From: Caprimulgus europaeus
Lineage: Eukaryota; Chordata; Aves; Caprimulgiformes; Caprimulgidae
Length of the DNA: 64,000 bases
Reading direction: 5' to 3'
Assembly (NCBI GenBank): GCA_907165065.1
Contig: OU015525.1
Location: 2,546,622-2,610,621, forward strand
Shown: positions 22,621 through 33,776 of the stretch, one piece after another
Layout: every line of letters begins with the position of its first letter
Numbering within the stretch: position 1 is the stretch's first letter
The notes under the pieces: generated by a model
Database searches by the model: none
What the model was told of the DNA's origin: nothing
What the model saw: only the letters and a program-made list of their open reading frames with translations
Translations under genes and position numbers: made by a program

Positions 22621-23199
22621 AGTTTTAGCAACTATATGAAGTCTTTGGAAACCATTATCAAGTTTTATTGTTGCCCAGAGAGATTATCACGTGCATTGAA
22701 CTGGTGCATCATCCTCTTTGGTTCTAAAACATCCCCTAGAAAACAGGTTGTCACTTGGCTACTGTGACTGTCAGAAACATTGCAAGCTTCTTCAAAAGTA
22801 GAGGTGAGAACCCTGAGGAACCAGCTTCCAAGAATTCAGGGACAACAGGGAAGGGAACAGGACAACTTAGTTTCCCTTGTAAATGGGCTATAAATGCAAA
22901 GTATCTTCAAGGATCAGAATACAACACACTGAAAGGAGTGGACCTTCCTATGCTCTCTGTATGGGTGAAAAATGGGCTGGCTGAAAAGCAAAAGTCTTGA
23001 TGAAGAGAAGGAAGTGCTGAGCTCCTACCTAGATATTCCCCCTGACTCCATGAAAGGTGATATCTAGCCTAACTTAAGTTTTTTCTTCTTGCTTACACAC
23101 AAGAACAAAAAAAAACCCAAACCCTTCTTTTGGGGTTCCCTGCATAATTCTCAAAGGATAATTTATCTACACAACAGCAACTTTTTACATGGGCAGAAA
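22621..23199. other. No recognisable gene or repeat
   Basis: Single-copy sequence. An 81-codon frame (22755-23000) begins just downstream of the RT fossil and has no recognisable domain. A short A/C run 'aaaaaaaaacccaaaccc' lies at 23108-23125. Confidence 0.5.
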
Positions 23200-23355
23200 G
23201 TCACAAGACAAGGGGCTATGGTTTTACACTAAGAGAAGAGAGGTGTTTAAAAGATGGGTAGATGAGTTGTTCAGAGATATGGTTTAGCAATGGACAGGTA
23301 CAGTTGGACTCAATGATCTCAAAAGTCTTTTCCAACCAAATGATTCTATGATTTT
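23200..23355 (+). mobile_element. CR1 LINE 3' tail with internal deletion
   Basis: The first part ('cacaagacaaggggctatggttttacac') corresponds to the DRTRGNG block of ORF2. It then jumps to 'gaggtgtttaaaagatgggtagatgag' (the ..VFKRRVD.. block) and the tail 'ttggactcaatgatctcaaaagtcttttccaaccaaatgattctatga'. About 130-150 bp of the family sequence between these parts is missing. Belongs to the 'aaaagacctt' subfamily. Confidence 0.85.
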
Positions 23356-23999
23356 CTACTTAATAGAGAAGGAGAGATTTTTATCTCAGGGACATCTGAG
23401 ATGAGATTTAATGTCAGGAATTTCATAACCCTGTAACAATGAGCCTCACACAAGAGGGAGCATTGCAAAGGGATCAGTAATTGCAGAATTACAGTCATGA
23501 ATGCTGAGACTGCAAGAGCAGGCTTGGTGGAGGTTTATTTTGATTCACATGTTTAACCACTAACTCAGAATTCATTGCAGTGCATCACTAATGGCTGGCT
23601 GCATTTGCAGCCTGGTTTCCTGATGAAAGGAAACACACGAGGTACACCTAGACAGCTCTTTGTGTCAGTCCCTAATAGCTGTTCATCCTCTTGGTTGATC
23701 CCAGCTACAATTGAAAAGAGGTTCAAGGTCTTTAGTGTCTAAGTTGCTTTGTGAAATACCTGTCTGAGCAGAGGAGAGGGCTTGTCTGCATTGCAGGGAG
23801 GCAGAGCAGACTGTCATGGGATGAAGGCTAAAGATAGCACAGAAAGCAGGAAGGAGCAAGATGAAGGAATTCGATGGGAAATAGATATGGGGAAAGACTG
23901 GATTGTACTTGATTGGGGAAATTATAGGATGGCATTGGAGGACTGAAAACTTGAGCTCTGCTACCCAAGCTATAGCTCTAGTTGTGTAGGATTATGGCT
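23356..23999. other. No recognisable gene or repeat
   Basis: Single-copy sequence leading up to the LTR. No motif recognised. Confidence 0.5.
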
Positions 24000-24097
24000 T
24001 ATTAGGTCTGGCTGAGATGGAGTTAATTCTTCCTTTGTTTTGTATTAGCAGCTAGAAAGGTGTTGGTAACACACCAGTGTTTTGGTTACTACTCAGC

Positions 24098-24140
<43 letters not shown>

Positions 24141-24619
24141 CTTGCACAACAGCAAGGTTGTCTCTCCAACATTTCTTCCCCTAACCAGCAGGCTGGGGGT
24201 GGTGGGGAAGATCTTGGGAGGGAACATAGCCAGGACAGCTGATCCAAACTGACCAAAGGGATATTCCATACCATATATCATCTGCTCAGAAATGAAAGTT
24301 AGAAGAACAGAGGGGGAAGGGAGGGCATTTGTTATTTTACAACATATATCCTCTGGAGTAACTGCTACACATACAAAGCCCTGCTTCCAGGGAAGTGGCC
24401 AGACATCGCCTGCTGATGGGAAGTAGAGAATAAATAATTTGTTCTTCTTTTGCTTCCACATGCATGGCTTTGATTTGTTTCTGCTAAACTGCCTTTGTCT
24501 CAACCCATGAGTGTGGGATTTTTCCCATCTTATTTTTTCCCCTCCTCATCCTGCTGATGAGGGGGGTGATAGAGCAGCTTGGTGGGCACCTGGTGTTCAG
24601 CCAAGGTCAACCCATCACA
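24000..24619 (+). mobile_element. Solo LTR of an avian endogenous retrovirus (fossil)
   Basis: About 620 bp matching, from memory, a widespread bird LTR. The 5' part is 'ggtctggctgagatggagttaattctt', then 'gttggtaacacaccagtgttttggttact'. The conserved U3 core is 'gacagctgatccaaactgaccaaagggatattccataccatat', followed by 'ccctgcttccagggaagtggc'. The 3' part is 'taaactgcctttgtctcaacccatgag' and the terminal segment ends 'aacccatcaca'. An AATAAA lies at about 24428. There is no internal retroviral sequence on either side, so it is a solo LTR. I see no clear target-site duplication. CpGs are largely lost, pointing to considerable age. Probably ERVL-class; the exact subfamily is not assigned. Confidence 0.85.
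24098..24139 (+). repeat. (AGT)14 microsatellite inside the solo LTR
   Basis: Fourteen perfect AGT units sit between 'ggttactactcagc' and 'gcttgcacaacag'. In the LTR family as I recall it this position has a single 'gcagtgctt', so the array is an expansion seeded by LTR sequence. It makes long Val-rich or Tyr-rich reading artefacts in several frames. Confidence 0.97.
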
Positions 24620-24974
24620 GATAGCCAGTGAATCTGCTGAGGAACCTGCAGGACAGAGTTACACCATTAACAAATTTATTTATCCAGCTCCTCTCTGGAT
24701 CCCACTCCCTGATCTTCCACATGTCATTAATATTAATTCAGTTCTAGGATCTGGTTTTGGGCACAGGAACTGATGGTCCCTGCAACACTTTACCAGCTGC
24801 AGTGCACTTCTGGCAGCTGATGTTTTCTAGGTAGCAGAAATTTCCCTTTCTAGTTTTCTCATTTTTCCCTTCTCCAGCAGTCCATGCAGGTCAAACTGGG
24901 AATTACTCATTACCATAAATCATCTCAAGACGAAGCAAAGGTCAGAGATCTCCTTCTCTCCCCTTTGTTGCATG

Positions 24975-25500
24975 CTGTGGTGAGAACATCCATCCACCAG
25001 ACACAAGCCCATGCACAAGCAGCCTGTGCTAGTTCTTTATGCACCTGCAGCATGCCCAGCCATCAATAAGAACTTCTGCTTACTGTACACACTCATCATT
25101 TATGCTTATAATGTAGATGCAGATGCTTGCATCATACCCACAGAAACACGTAAGCAAGCCCACCTGCTGCCTACTGCACTCGTGCATGCAGGGGGCTTGG
25201 CAGGCACAACCATCCATGTGTCTGCTGCTCACCACACATCCACATGGACCACAGTCTCTACATATACATGCTTGTGTGCAGGGTTCTACCTCCCCCTCAT
25301 AACCTGGAACAAGTCATCCTGGCTTACTGCACTCACACGTACACACTCGGTGCTTGCAGTATGCCCACGGACTGTTACAGACAGAAATATCCCTGTTTCC
25401 TCAAAACATCTACATCTTTCCTTAAAGCCACGTGCACTGGACTTGCACATGCACTGGTGCAGGTCTCTGAGCACTCTTATTTTCTGTGTGTGAGTGTAAC
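24975..25500 (+). repeat. Degenerate CA-rich minisatellite-like block, left part
   Basis: Recurring motifs such as 'ctgcttactgtacacac' (25075), 'ctgcctactgcactcgtgc' (25169), 'tgctgctcaccacacatcc' (25222) and 'ggcttactgcactcacacg' (25320), mixed with 'catgca', 'acatgc' and 'ccatcca' words. Spacing is about 50 or about 95 bp, suggesting an old, diverged tandem array. It is open for 160 codons (25011-25493), with His/Cys/Thr-rich text that I regard as a repeat artefact. Confidence 0.5.
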
Positions 25501-25750
25501 ATAGAATCATAGTGGTTGGAAAAGACCTTTAAGATCATCAAGTTCGACCATAAACCCAACACTACCAATTCCACCTCTAAACCATGTTCCTCAGCACCTT
25601 GTCTACTCATCTTTTAAATACCACCAGGGAAGGTGACTCCACCACCTCCCTGGGCAGCCTGTTCCAATGCTTGACTGCCCTTTAGGTGAAGAAGTTTTTC
25701 CTCAGATCCAACCTAAACCTTCCCTGACACAACCTGAGGCCATTTCCTTA
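25501..25750 (-). mobile_element. CR1 LINE 3' fragment inserted in CA-rich block
   Basis: Reverse-strand copy of the 'aaaagacctttaagatcatc' subfamily. It starts 'atagaatcatagtggttggaaaagacc' and extends to 'ccctgacacaacctgaggccatttcctt'. It includes the region for 'RKNFF' and 'LPRE..ESPSL' ('cctccctgggcagcctgttcc'). It separates two stretches of similar CA-rich sequence. Confidence 0.94.
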
Positions 25751-26095
25751 AATAAATTGTATGCACCCACATAATTTATCACGTTCACACACACAGGGCT
25801 TGCTATATCTGTGCAGCTCCTTGAATCCATATAGGCAACCATCATTTTACATACTTATATTTCAGACCCCATGGTGTTTTGTTTATCCCCAAAGCTTATT
25901 TTGCTTTTCTTTTTACCCTCAGTATACTTTCAATATAGATATTACATTAATTTTTGAAGTAGCATTAACTCTTCCTACAAACCTTGCTTGGTTTTATATG
26001 CAGAAGCACATGCACGATACACATGCAGATCCTCCAAAATATGCTCTCTAGGCATCCTCACACAACGCTGCACACATCCTGATGCATGTGTAGGC
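25751..26095 (+). repeat. Degenerate CA-rich block, right part
   Basis: Resumes CA-rich words after the CR1 ('atgcacccacataatt', 'gttcacacacacaggg', 'agaagcacatgcacgatacacatgcagatcc', 'cacaacgctgcacacatcctgatgcatgtg'). Weaker than the left part, with an AT-rich middle. Confidence 0.35.
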
Positions 26096-27024
26096 GGATA
26101 TGTGAGGAGAAATCAATTTTCTGGTGGTTTCCTGTGGTGCCTCTCACCCCCTCATCTTAATTAAACAAGAAAAATCCATGCTTCTCATCTCATCTGTCAG
26201 CCTAAAAACAGAGACACTGAACTCTTACTCCCCACACCTCCATTCTATGGGTCAAAGTAGGCTGGAGGGATAAACTGCTCTGTGGTGACATCCTGATTTG
26301 AACACACCTGATCCCTTCACTCCCAGGTGAGCAATATTGCCTGCTCCTCCCTAGATCTCAATAATTATCTTCCTTTTTCTCTAAATTTATGTTTTATCCT
26401 CTTTGTGTTTCTTAAACTGATTGTTTTTTTCTCTCTTACATTTTAGGTACAGATATATGTTGCTTATCATCTGACCTGCTGCATCCCTTCTCGATTCTCA
26501 GCATCCCCAACATATGTTAATATTAAGGATGTCAGGAAGTGAGGAAAGGTTGGATAACCCTCTTCTTGCCATAGGGTTCCCATAAATTTTCCAACTTCAG
26601 AGAGTCAAAAGGAGCAACAAGAAAAGACCTTTTCAATAGCTGCTGTAAAAAAAGCACAAAAATGTCTTTTCCTACTGGCTTACAAAGCAGGGAAGGGAGA
26701 AGGTAGCCCAGCATACAGTGGGGGAGAAAGAGGGACTTCCAGGGGCAAAGCACTGTGATCCAGGAGAGTTAAATGCATCTCCTTGATGAACATTGATTTC
26801 TACAATCATGCACAAATCCAGATTTGTCTGGAGGAGTGATGAGCACAGTGTATGGTTCAACACTTACCCAACTCTTGGAGTACAGTATACCTAAGGTCTG
26901 TCCATGGTCTGGTGGGGAGAACTCCATTCTCACCTCTGGGCAGCTGTCCCTCACTTGTCTCTTCCTATGGAACTGGCTGTCTCCACACATGGGAATAAAA
27001 TTAGCCAGAACTCCTCGTCTGCCT
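26096..27024. other. No recognisable gene or repeat
   Basis: Single-copy sequence. 'ttttttctctcttacattttaggtacag' near 26424-26452 resembles a splice acceptor but no coding exon is supported downstream. Confidence 0.5.
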
Positions 27025-27387
27025 TGAAGACAAGTGAGGCATCATGGCTCCATCCACATGACTAACCTCCTTGCCCTTCCTGCTTGGGATATAAAGTGGC
27101 TTTTCCCATTCTGCTTATTTTGTGCACCACAATCACCTACAATCAGGTTTTTCCTGCAGAATGAGTTTAGAAAGCAAGGAGGTCCACTCTCAACCTTGTG
27201 ACTCAACGGGAGGGTCTCCTTGGTGACCCTGTCCTCTATGCAGTAAATAATCAGGTACACCTTGCTATCAGATCTTGTGAAACCACTGTCTCATTTAGTA
27301 TCAAACTTTGTCAAGTCAGTGTTTTATATCAATAAACATATTGCTACTGCCCTCTTAGGAGTGAAGTGCATCACTCCATCCACCACA
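27025..27387 (+). mobile_element. Candidate solo LTR (fossil)
   Basis: A TG...CA bounded segment of about 363 bp with LTR-like layout: TATA element 'gggatataaagtgg' (27087-27100), AATAAA at 27331-27336, and a short 3' segment with the hairpin 'ggagtga...tcactcc' (27358-27377) ending 'ccaccaca'. Many TG/CA positions look like decayed CpGs. No convincing flanking duplication or internal region is visible. The family is not assigned, and it could be a chance arrangement. Confidence 0.4.
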
Positions 27388-30027
27388 GCTTGTTGAAGAT
27401 GTCACCAAGTAGGAGCTAGAGGACAAGGCTGATAGTGAGGTCCATTAGGTACACACCTTGCTTTCTCTGCCACTGACACATCCTGTGGCATTGGTGTCCC
27501 CACATCTCATGCAAGAGGGATCCTGGCCAGCTGCTGTGCTATGCTGGAGGTGACTGCAACAGGTTTGACAATGGCAGTAAGAAGAATGTGTGGTGGATAA
27601 AGTGTATGGAAAGCTTGTCAAGTCTACCTTAGTCTAGACAAGTATCATCTTTTGAGACATGATAATCTAATTTTCATGAGTCATTCTTTTGCTGACCACC
27701 AGAGCTGGCTAAAGGTGTTTTCACATTCTAGCTGGCTCCTCTATTGACAAATTTCTCTCTGCTCTCACTTTGAATGTCATCAAGTGATGACACATGCCAG
27801 TGCTCAGCAATCGAGGACAACCCAACAGAATCTGGGTATGGTGGAAGAAGGGAGGGACTGGTTACACCTCACCTAGACAGCACCAGCAGGAGAAAAGGTG
27901 CATCATTTGTACCAAAACCAGATCATATAATAACAAGGGAAGAGCTAAAGAAGGAGGCAGCCTGAGGCCAAAATGTGCAATCAGGTAGGACCACAGTGTA
28001 GCAGGAAATGAGCGGGAGGAGGAGTGAAGGATCAGAGTCATTTTTGGAGAGATATGGAAAAGCAAGAGAAGGATTGTAAAGAAACCTTATCTTGTTCCTG
28101 CCTGTTCTCCCACTGCCACCGGGATTATGCAAATGAATCATTCAAGTAGATTTCCCTGGTAATTAAAAACTCTGCTCTTTTTAATTAAACTTTCCCTCCA
28201 GACTGATTTTTTTTTTCTTTTTTGTTCCCCCTCGAGAAACTAATCTTTACAAGGCTTTTTTCTTCTTTTTTTTTTTCTCCTCTCTTCTCTTCTTCTTTCT
28301 CTTCTCCTTCAAAATTCTCAAGGCCCAACAGGAAGTAACTTGAACACTGAATTAAATTAGAAATTGCTGGAGAAAGCAAGAGGGGAAAACTGAATCTAGA
28401 TCGAGGTAGGAAGTGGGAGTTGGACTTCAGCCTGTGGGAACTAGTTTAAGGGTGGTGCACAGAAGCAAAAAGAAAATATGAGAGGAAAACCACAGCAAGG
28501 TAAAATGGAGAAAAAAAATAGAAATTTGAGTCCTCCTAGCTTTTGAGATTTGGCTGGTAGGATATTTGCAAGCAGATGTAATTATTACATATCTGTAATG
28601 AACTCAAGGTGCTTGAATATTTAACTGTGGGTCATGAGAAATTGGCAGGGTTAAACTAGATGAACAACTACTGCAGAACATCACTTCACAGACTTTTTTA
28701 GGTGCATGCACACCCAGTAGCAGTTGGAGACAGGGTCAGCATCAGATGGACTCAAGTTTAGTGCTGTATATGTGTTCCCCTCTGTCAATGTTCTTAGGAT
28801 TAGGCATGGTGTTTCGATGTAGGACATGGGTGCTTGTGCTGTTGTTATTATCACTGCCATGTCCCAGCCCTCCTGAGGGTCTTTTTTTCCTTCCTTTCTC
28901 TGGAGCAGACCCCTTGGAAAGTGGAAGGGTGGAAAAAGAGAACAGAGGAAGAAAAGAAAGAAAATCCCAGTGCTTCCACATGCTGATTTCCAGGATTTTG
29001 GCCAACTAGTGGCCAAAGAGTGAGTGATTACCTACCTGAGCCCTGCTGGTCCTGGAAGGCTCAGAACAGGCTTCTTGCTCAGTGTCATTTACTCCTTGAA
29101 GAACAGATCATAACTGTTGATCCACCTTTCTTCTTCCACCTGGCTTTGGTACCCTGAGTGTCTATAGAAACTCAGAGAGGAACCCTTGTGACTCTATCAA
29201 CAGAGGTCTTGAGCTATATCTTCAGGCTGGTACCAAAGCCCACCATGCTCTACAATTTCCAGGGGAAAATCCAGGGATCCAGTAGATCCACAATCTCAAT
29301 CCCTTCCCTGTGCCTGTTCCCTGAATCATTGATGAGCAAGATCTTACCCCATACCAGGCTGAGGTCATTGTACAGGAAATAAACTCAGACTCTGTAAAAA
29401 AAAAATCTCATTTACATTTGCTACCAGGAGTCATCTGAACCATTCAAGCCCCATGTGGATCTGATGGATTATGTAAGCTCTGATATAACTTGTCAAGAAC
29501 CTGGTCCTACGAAGACAACTTATTCTGCAGCCTACAGTGCTGGAGTTCAGAAGCAGGTTTTACCACAGGCTCCTTGTACCCCTGTGAGCTCTTTAGATGT
29601 AGGGGAGGTGGGAAGAGGAGTAATCTAATTTGAATGTCCTCATTGTAGCAAGTCAACCTGTACAGTCAATGAAGAGGAATTAAATAGTCAGTGGTGTTCA
29701 GGGTTTGGTATATCTGAGTCTGAATTAGATTCCTGCCTTTGGTAGATGGATCATGGGTTAAATTTCATTGACACTTACTAGCAAATCCTTAGCCTGTAAG
29801 AAGACAGCTGGTTATCATGGAGACATGGACTTTGTAGACACTTGAGATGAGGTGAGATAAACTCAGTCCTTAATCAAACCAGGTGGCCTTTTTATAATTC
29901 TATGTGTAGAGAAATCAATGTGCCACGAGAAGGAGGGAAGAGATAACCTCCAGCCTCAGGATCTGAAGATACCTGTTCCTCCCTACTCATCACAGAGAGG
30001 CCAGGATTTGCCTGGACTCCTGGTTGT
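27388..30027. other. No recognisable gene
   Basis: About 2.6 kb of single-copy sequence, including the pyrimidine-rich segment listed at 28206. Overlapping frames on both strands at 28681-29016 (87-111 codons) show no domain. Confidence 0.5.
28206..28311 (+). repeat. Pyrimidine-rich low-complexity segment
   Basis: Mostly T and C: 'ttttttttttcttttttgttcccc', then after a short break 'ttttttcttcttttttttttctcctctcttctcttcttctttctcttctccttc'. Interrupted by about 25 bp of mixed sequence, so less extreme than the tracts at 5615 and 35756. Confidence 0.8.
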
Positions 30028-30114
30028 TTTGTTTTGGGGTTTTTTTGTGGGGTTTTTTTTTGGTGTGGTGGGTTTTTTGGGAGGGTGTTTGGGTTGTTGG
30101 TTATTTTTTTTCAG
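30028..30114 (+). repeat. T/G-only low-complexity tract
   Basis: 'ttttgttttggggttttttt', 'gtggggtttttttttggtgt', 'ggtgggttttttgggagggt', 'gtttgggttgttggtta', ending at 'ttttttttcagctg'. Nearly free of C and A for about 85 bp. It contains several G3-5 runs spaced by T runs. Confidence 0.85.
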
Positions 30115-31071
30115 CTGAATAAAAGAGAAGAATTCCACCTGAAAGCAAACTTCCCAGCATACTTCATCTTGCTATGGATTGCTGGTTGTCCCCATGCCTT
30201 CAAAATAACACCCAGGGCGTTGGGTAAATACACTGCTGACTAACCTAGCCTGAGCCCTGTACTGCTGCAACTCAGCTTGGTGTATAATTGCTCTCCACAT
30301 GGATTACTGAAGCATAGGTGACCTCCATGAATCCCTCTGCACTCCTGATAGACAGCACATAGGATGGGTTGGGGTTGTGGGTGGGTGCTGACTCAAGGCA
30401 GAGCCCTGAACAAGGCCAAACCTTCTTGCACATATTCTGAGCTCTGCTCTCCTCTTGGAATTTACAGCCTCTCACCAGTGCAGAAGGAAAATCTATTGGT
30501 GACTAACCAGAGCTGAGTACCCCCTAAGGAAAATACAGCGCTTCCATCTACCGCCTCTTTAAATCTGCATCCTCTTCCCATCAGCAGGAGGTATTTTTAG
30601 CCTTGACACTTTATCTTCACAACACAAAGGCTCCTTTTTTTTTAAATGCTACACAGTGTTCAAAATATTTTTTTAGGAGAGGTGAGGAATTTTTTTTTTA
30701 ATGTTTTTTCTTCTTTTTTTGTTTGAGCAATGCGTCACACATGCAGATGACGTGCACAGGGGTGTGTGTAAATGTACACAGACATGATGTGAAGTGGCAG
30801 ACAGAATAAGTCCAGAGGAGATGAATTGTCAGAGAGATGATTGATGTTTTATTTGGCAAGCATTAGACACAGTTATTAGACACGTGTGGAACATATCACA
30901 TGTAGGGAATCAGAAGCAGCACTCCATGAATAAAATGTTTTTGATGATCACTATTGAACTGTTCAGATTTTTTTTCACTATGTCTTTTTCTCCAGTCCTA
31001 TTTGGGCATATGTAATGACCATGCAGATCAAACACAGCTTCCTGTTCTAATCCTGTCTGGCTTCTAGCTGT
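30115..31071. other. No recognisable gene
   Basis: Single-copy sequence with T runs at 30630-30720. No feature assigned. Confidence 0.5.
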
Positions 31072-31166
31072 CTTTATTTTTATTTTTATTTTTATTTTTA
31101 TTTTTATTTTTATTTTTATTTTTATTTTTATTTTTATTTTTATTTTTATTTTTATTTTTATTTTTA

Positions 31167-31197
<31 letters not shown>

Positions 31198-31451
31198 TTT
31201 ATTTTTTATTTTTTATTTTTATTTTTTTATTTTATTTTTTAATTATTTTTAATTTTTTATTTTTACATTATTTTTATTTTTATTTTTAATTTTATTTTTT
31301 ATTTTTATTATTTTTAATTTTTATTATTTTTAATTATTTTCACTTTTTATTTGTTTATTTTTTATTATTTTTATTTTTAAAATTATTTTTATTATTTTTA
31401 CTTTTTATTATTTTTTATTATTATTATTTTTATTTTTAATTTTAATTTTTT
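31072..31451 (+). repeat. (ATTTTT)n array, pure then degenerate
   Basis: A perfect ATTTTT hexanucleotide array from about 31075 to 31190 (about 19 units) grades into irregular T/A strings up to 31451, with a few C and G interruptions. Almost no G or C for 380 bp. The pure-to-degenerate gradient suggests growth at the left end and older units at the right. Confidence 0.96.
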
Positions 31452-33339
31452 TACTGCATACTAAAACAATAACATAATAATTTCAGGAGGGGATATTTAG
31501 TGGCTACTTTATCACTCCTACAACATGACCACTCCCAAAGCAGATCAGGATTGGTGCAGCATGGTGTCCATCACAGGTACATGAATGTCTCTTGTGTCCG
31601 TTTCATCTGATGTCTCCTAGATGTGTTGGGCAGCACAGCTGTAGTGTAGGACACATCATTAACCAGTTTCTAAAAGTTTGGAGTTACCAAGAGTAAGAAG
31701 CCAAAGGGAAGAGGTGGGAGGTAAGAGTGAGATTATCTTCTTTTTAGTGGTGCAGAAATTCCTCAGCAGACTTCAGGGAGAAGAGAAACTTTGCTCTAGC
31801 TTAAGCCAAACAATTGAAAAAAACATTATTTTCAGCAACAAACTTCAAGTGTTCAAAAATTTCTTTACAATGTTGAAAAGGACAAAATGTTTCAGTACTT
31901 CAACTGAAATTACCTGTTTGAAATGGATCGTTTTCTTTTATCTGAAAAAAACGTATTTTAAGAACTGAAAAATAGAAAAACTAACAAAAGTAAACCCAAA
32001 AAAGCAAAACAGTGTGTTCTGATGTCACTGAAACAAACCTTTCCTTTCAGGCAGATTTTTTCTGTTCTAATGTCTTTGTTTGAAGTTATAAAAATTTTCA
32101 TTTTATATTCATTTTCAGAATTGAAAAATTCAATATGAGCTGGAATTTCCCATGAATCAAAAAATCTGTTCCACTTTTAACTAAATCACTTCCCAGTTGC
32201 TGGTTTTATTTATTAATTATTTATTCCATCCACATCAGTGTGGAAATGGTTTATTCCTTTTGAACCAGGTTTCCTTGGAGTGATCTCTGACAACCTCACC
32301 TTGTCTCCCTGATCCCAGACACTCAGAAAAATGTTTCCTCTTTCTTCCTGTTCTTCTGTCTTGATTAAACCTGGTACGTTGTGTTCTTTAATATGTGCCT
32401 ACTACCTTCATGAGAAATTAACAGGCATAATTTATTCATTTACATTTAGATGATGTACTGTAGACAGGAGAGGCTGATGAATGGGTTCAAACTGGCTGGT
32501 TCAATGTGACACAGCAACAGGCAAAGTTCAGACAAGGTTATTTTACCAAGAGATGAGAAAGGATAAAACCAAAGAGAGAAGCCTCCTTCAAAATAAGCAG
32601 AAACCCTTGTTCAAGTGTCTGCTCAGGTCAGTAAATGACAAAATAAATTATTCTTCAGGTAAAGCAGGCAGAAAGAATTTTTTCCTTCTCTTCTTTGCCA
32701 AGAGTGGATGTTGGGTTTCCCCTGTAAGAGCAGCTGATGGCACTGACACTTACAAAGGGTGACAGTCATCATGTCCTCTTTCAGAAGGTCACTGCCTACT
32801 TCTGAAGATCATGCCACAGTGCTATTAGATTTGGTGTTGGCAGTAAAGGTGGAACTGATTAGTGTGTGAGATCTTTCACTTGCAAACTTGTAACTCTGCC
32901 TTTCTATTCCATGAATCATTTGGGATTCTTGGATTTTTTATTTATTTATTTTTTTCTTCCTAGATTAAAGATTCAGGACCAATGGCAGAGACTGATAATC
33001 CACTGATTAATTTCATAGAAAATCAAAAGATTTCCATTTTCTCTTATAGCCAAATTCCTGCAGACTGTCATTGAGCCAAATTCCAAAAGCTAGCAAGGTC
33101 CTAGCTTAAAAGGTCAGAAAAAAGGGATGTGATTTCAGGTGTGGTATCTAGAGTTCAGGTTCCACAAGAGTACCCTGACTGTTGAACTGTACCTTTAATA
33201 ATTTTGCCTCTCTAACCCAACAAGTCTATGACATTCATGGAGAGGTGGAAGACATCTGGGGCTAGATTTCACAAAACCTGGATGTCTGCATCAGCAGATT
33301 TGATGAGGATGAAGGATCAGCCTGCTTTACATTGGGCAA
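31452..33339. other. No recognisable gene or repeat
   Basis: About 1.9 kb of AT-rich single-copy DNA. Frames of 93-96 codons at 31678-31968 and 32481-32762 have no domain I recognise. Confidence 0.5.
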
Positions 33340-33776
33340 ATGAAGATCATCAGGGGACTGGAGCACCTCCACCATGAGGACAGGCTGAGAGTTGGCTTTG
33401 TTTAGCCTGGAGAAAAGAAGGCTCTAGGAAACCATATAGGGGCCTTCCAGTACTTAAAGGGGGCCTACAGGAAAAATGAGGAAATCCTCTTTATAAAGGA
33501 GTGTAGTGATAGGACAAAGGGAAACTGGAAGAGAGTAGGTTTAGATTAGATATTACAAATAAATTCTTCACTGTGAGGGTGGTCAGACACTGGCCCAGGT
33601 TGGCCAGAGAAGCTGTGGCTGCTCCTTCCTGGAAGTGTTGGAGGCCAGGTTGGATGAGGCTTTGAGCAACCTGGTCTAGTGGAAGGTGTCCCTGCTGATG
33701 GCAGGGAGGTTGGGACTGGATGAGCTTTAAGGTCCCTTCCAACCCAAACCAGAATCTATGATTCTTTGATTCTATG
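33340..33776 (+). mobile_element. CR1 LINE 3' fragment (classical subfamily)
   Basis: 437 bp beginning at 'atgaagatcatcaggggactggagcacctcc' (KMI.GLEHL block). It passes 'gtttagcctggagaaaagaaggc', 'agtacttaaagggggcctacagg', 'gataggacaaagggaaactgg' and 'ttcttcactgtgagggtggtcagacactggcccagg' to the hairpin, and ends in 'aatctatgattctttgattctatgg'. The ORF2 frame is disrupted by small indels. 5'-truncated. Confidence 0.95.

Noticed and set aside
24093-24503. 136-codon reverse frame ending in poly-Tyr
   Set aside because: Runs across the solo LTR and its (AGT)14 microsatellite; not a gene.
25011-25493. 160-codon His/Cys/Thr-rich frame
   Set aside because: Lies in a degenerate CA-rich repeat, several overlapping frames are equally open, and there is no domain or splice context.
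26424-26452. Splice-acceptor-like pyrimidine tract plus 'ttttag', with similar sites at 7177 and 21701
   Set aside because: No downstream open exon with recognisable protein content and no paired donor or exon could be supported.
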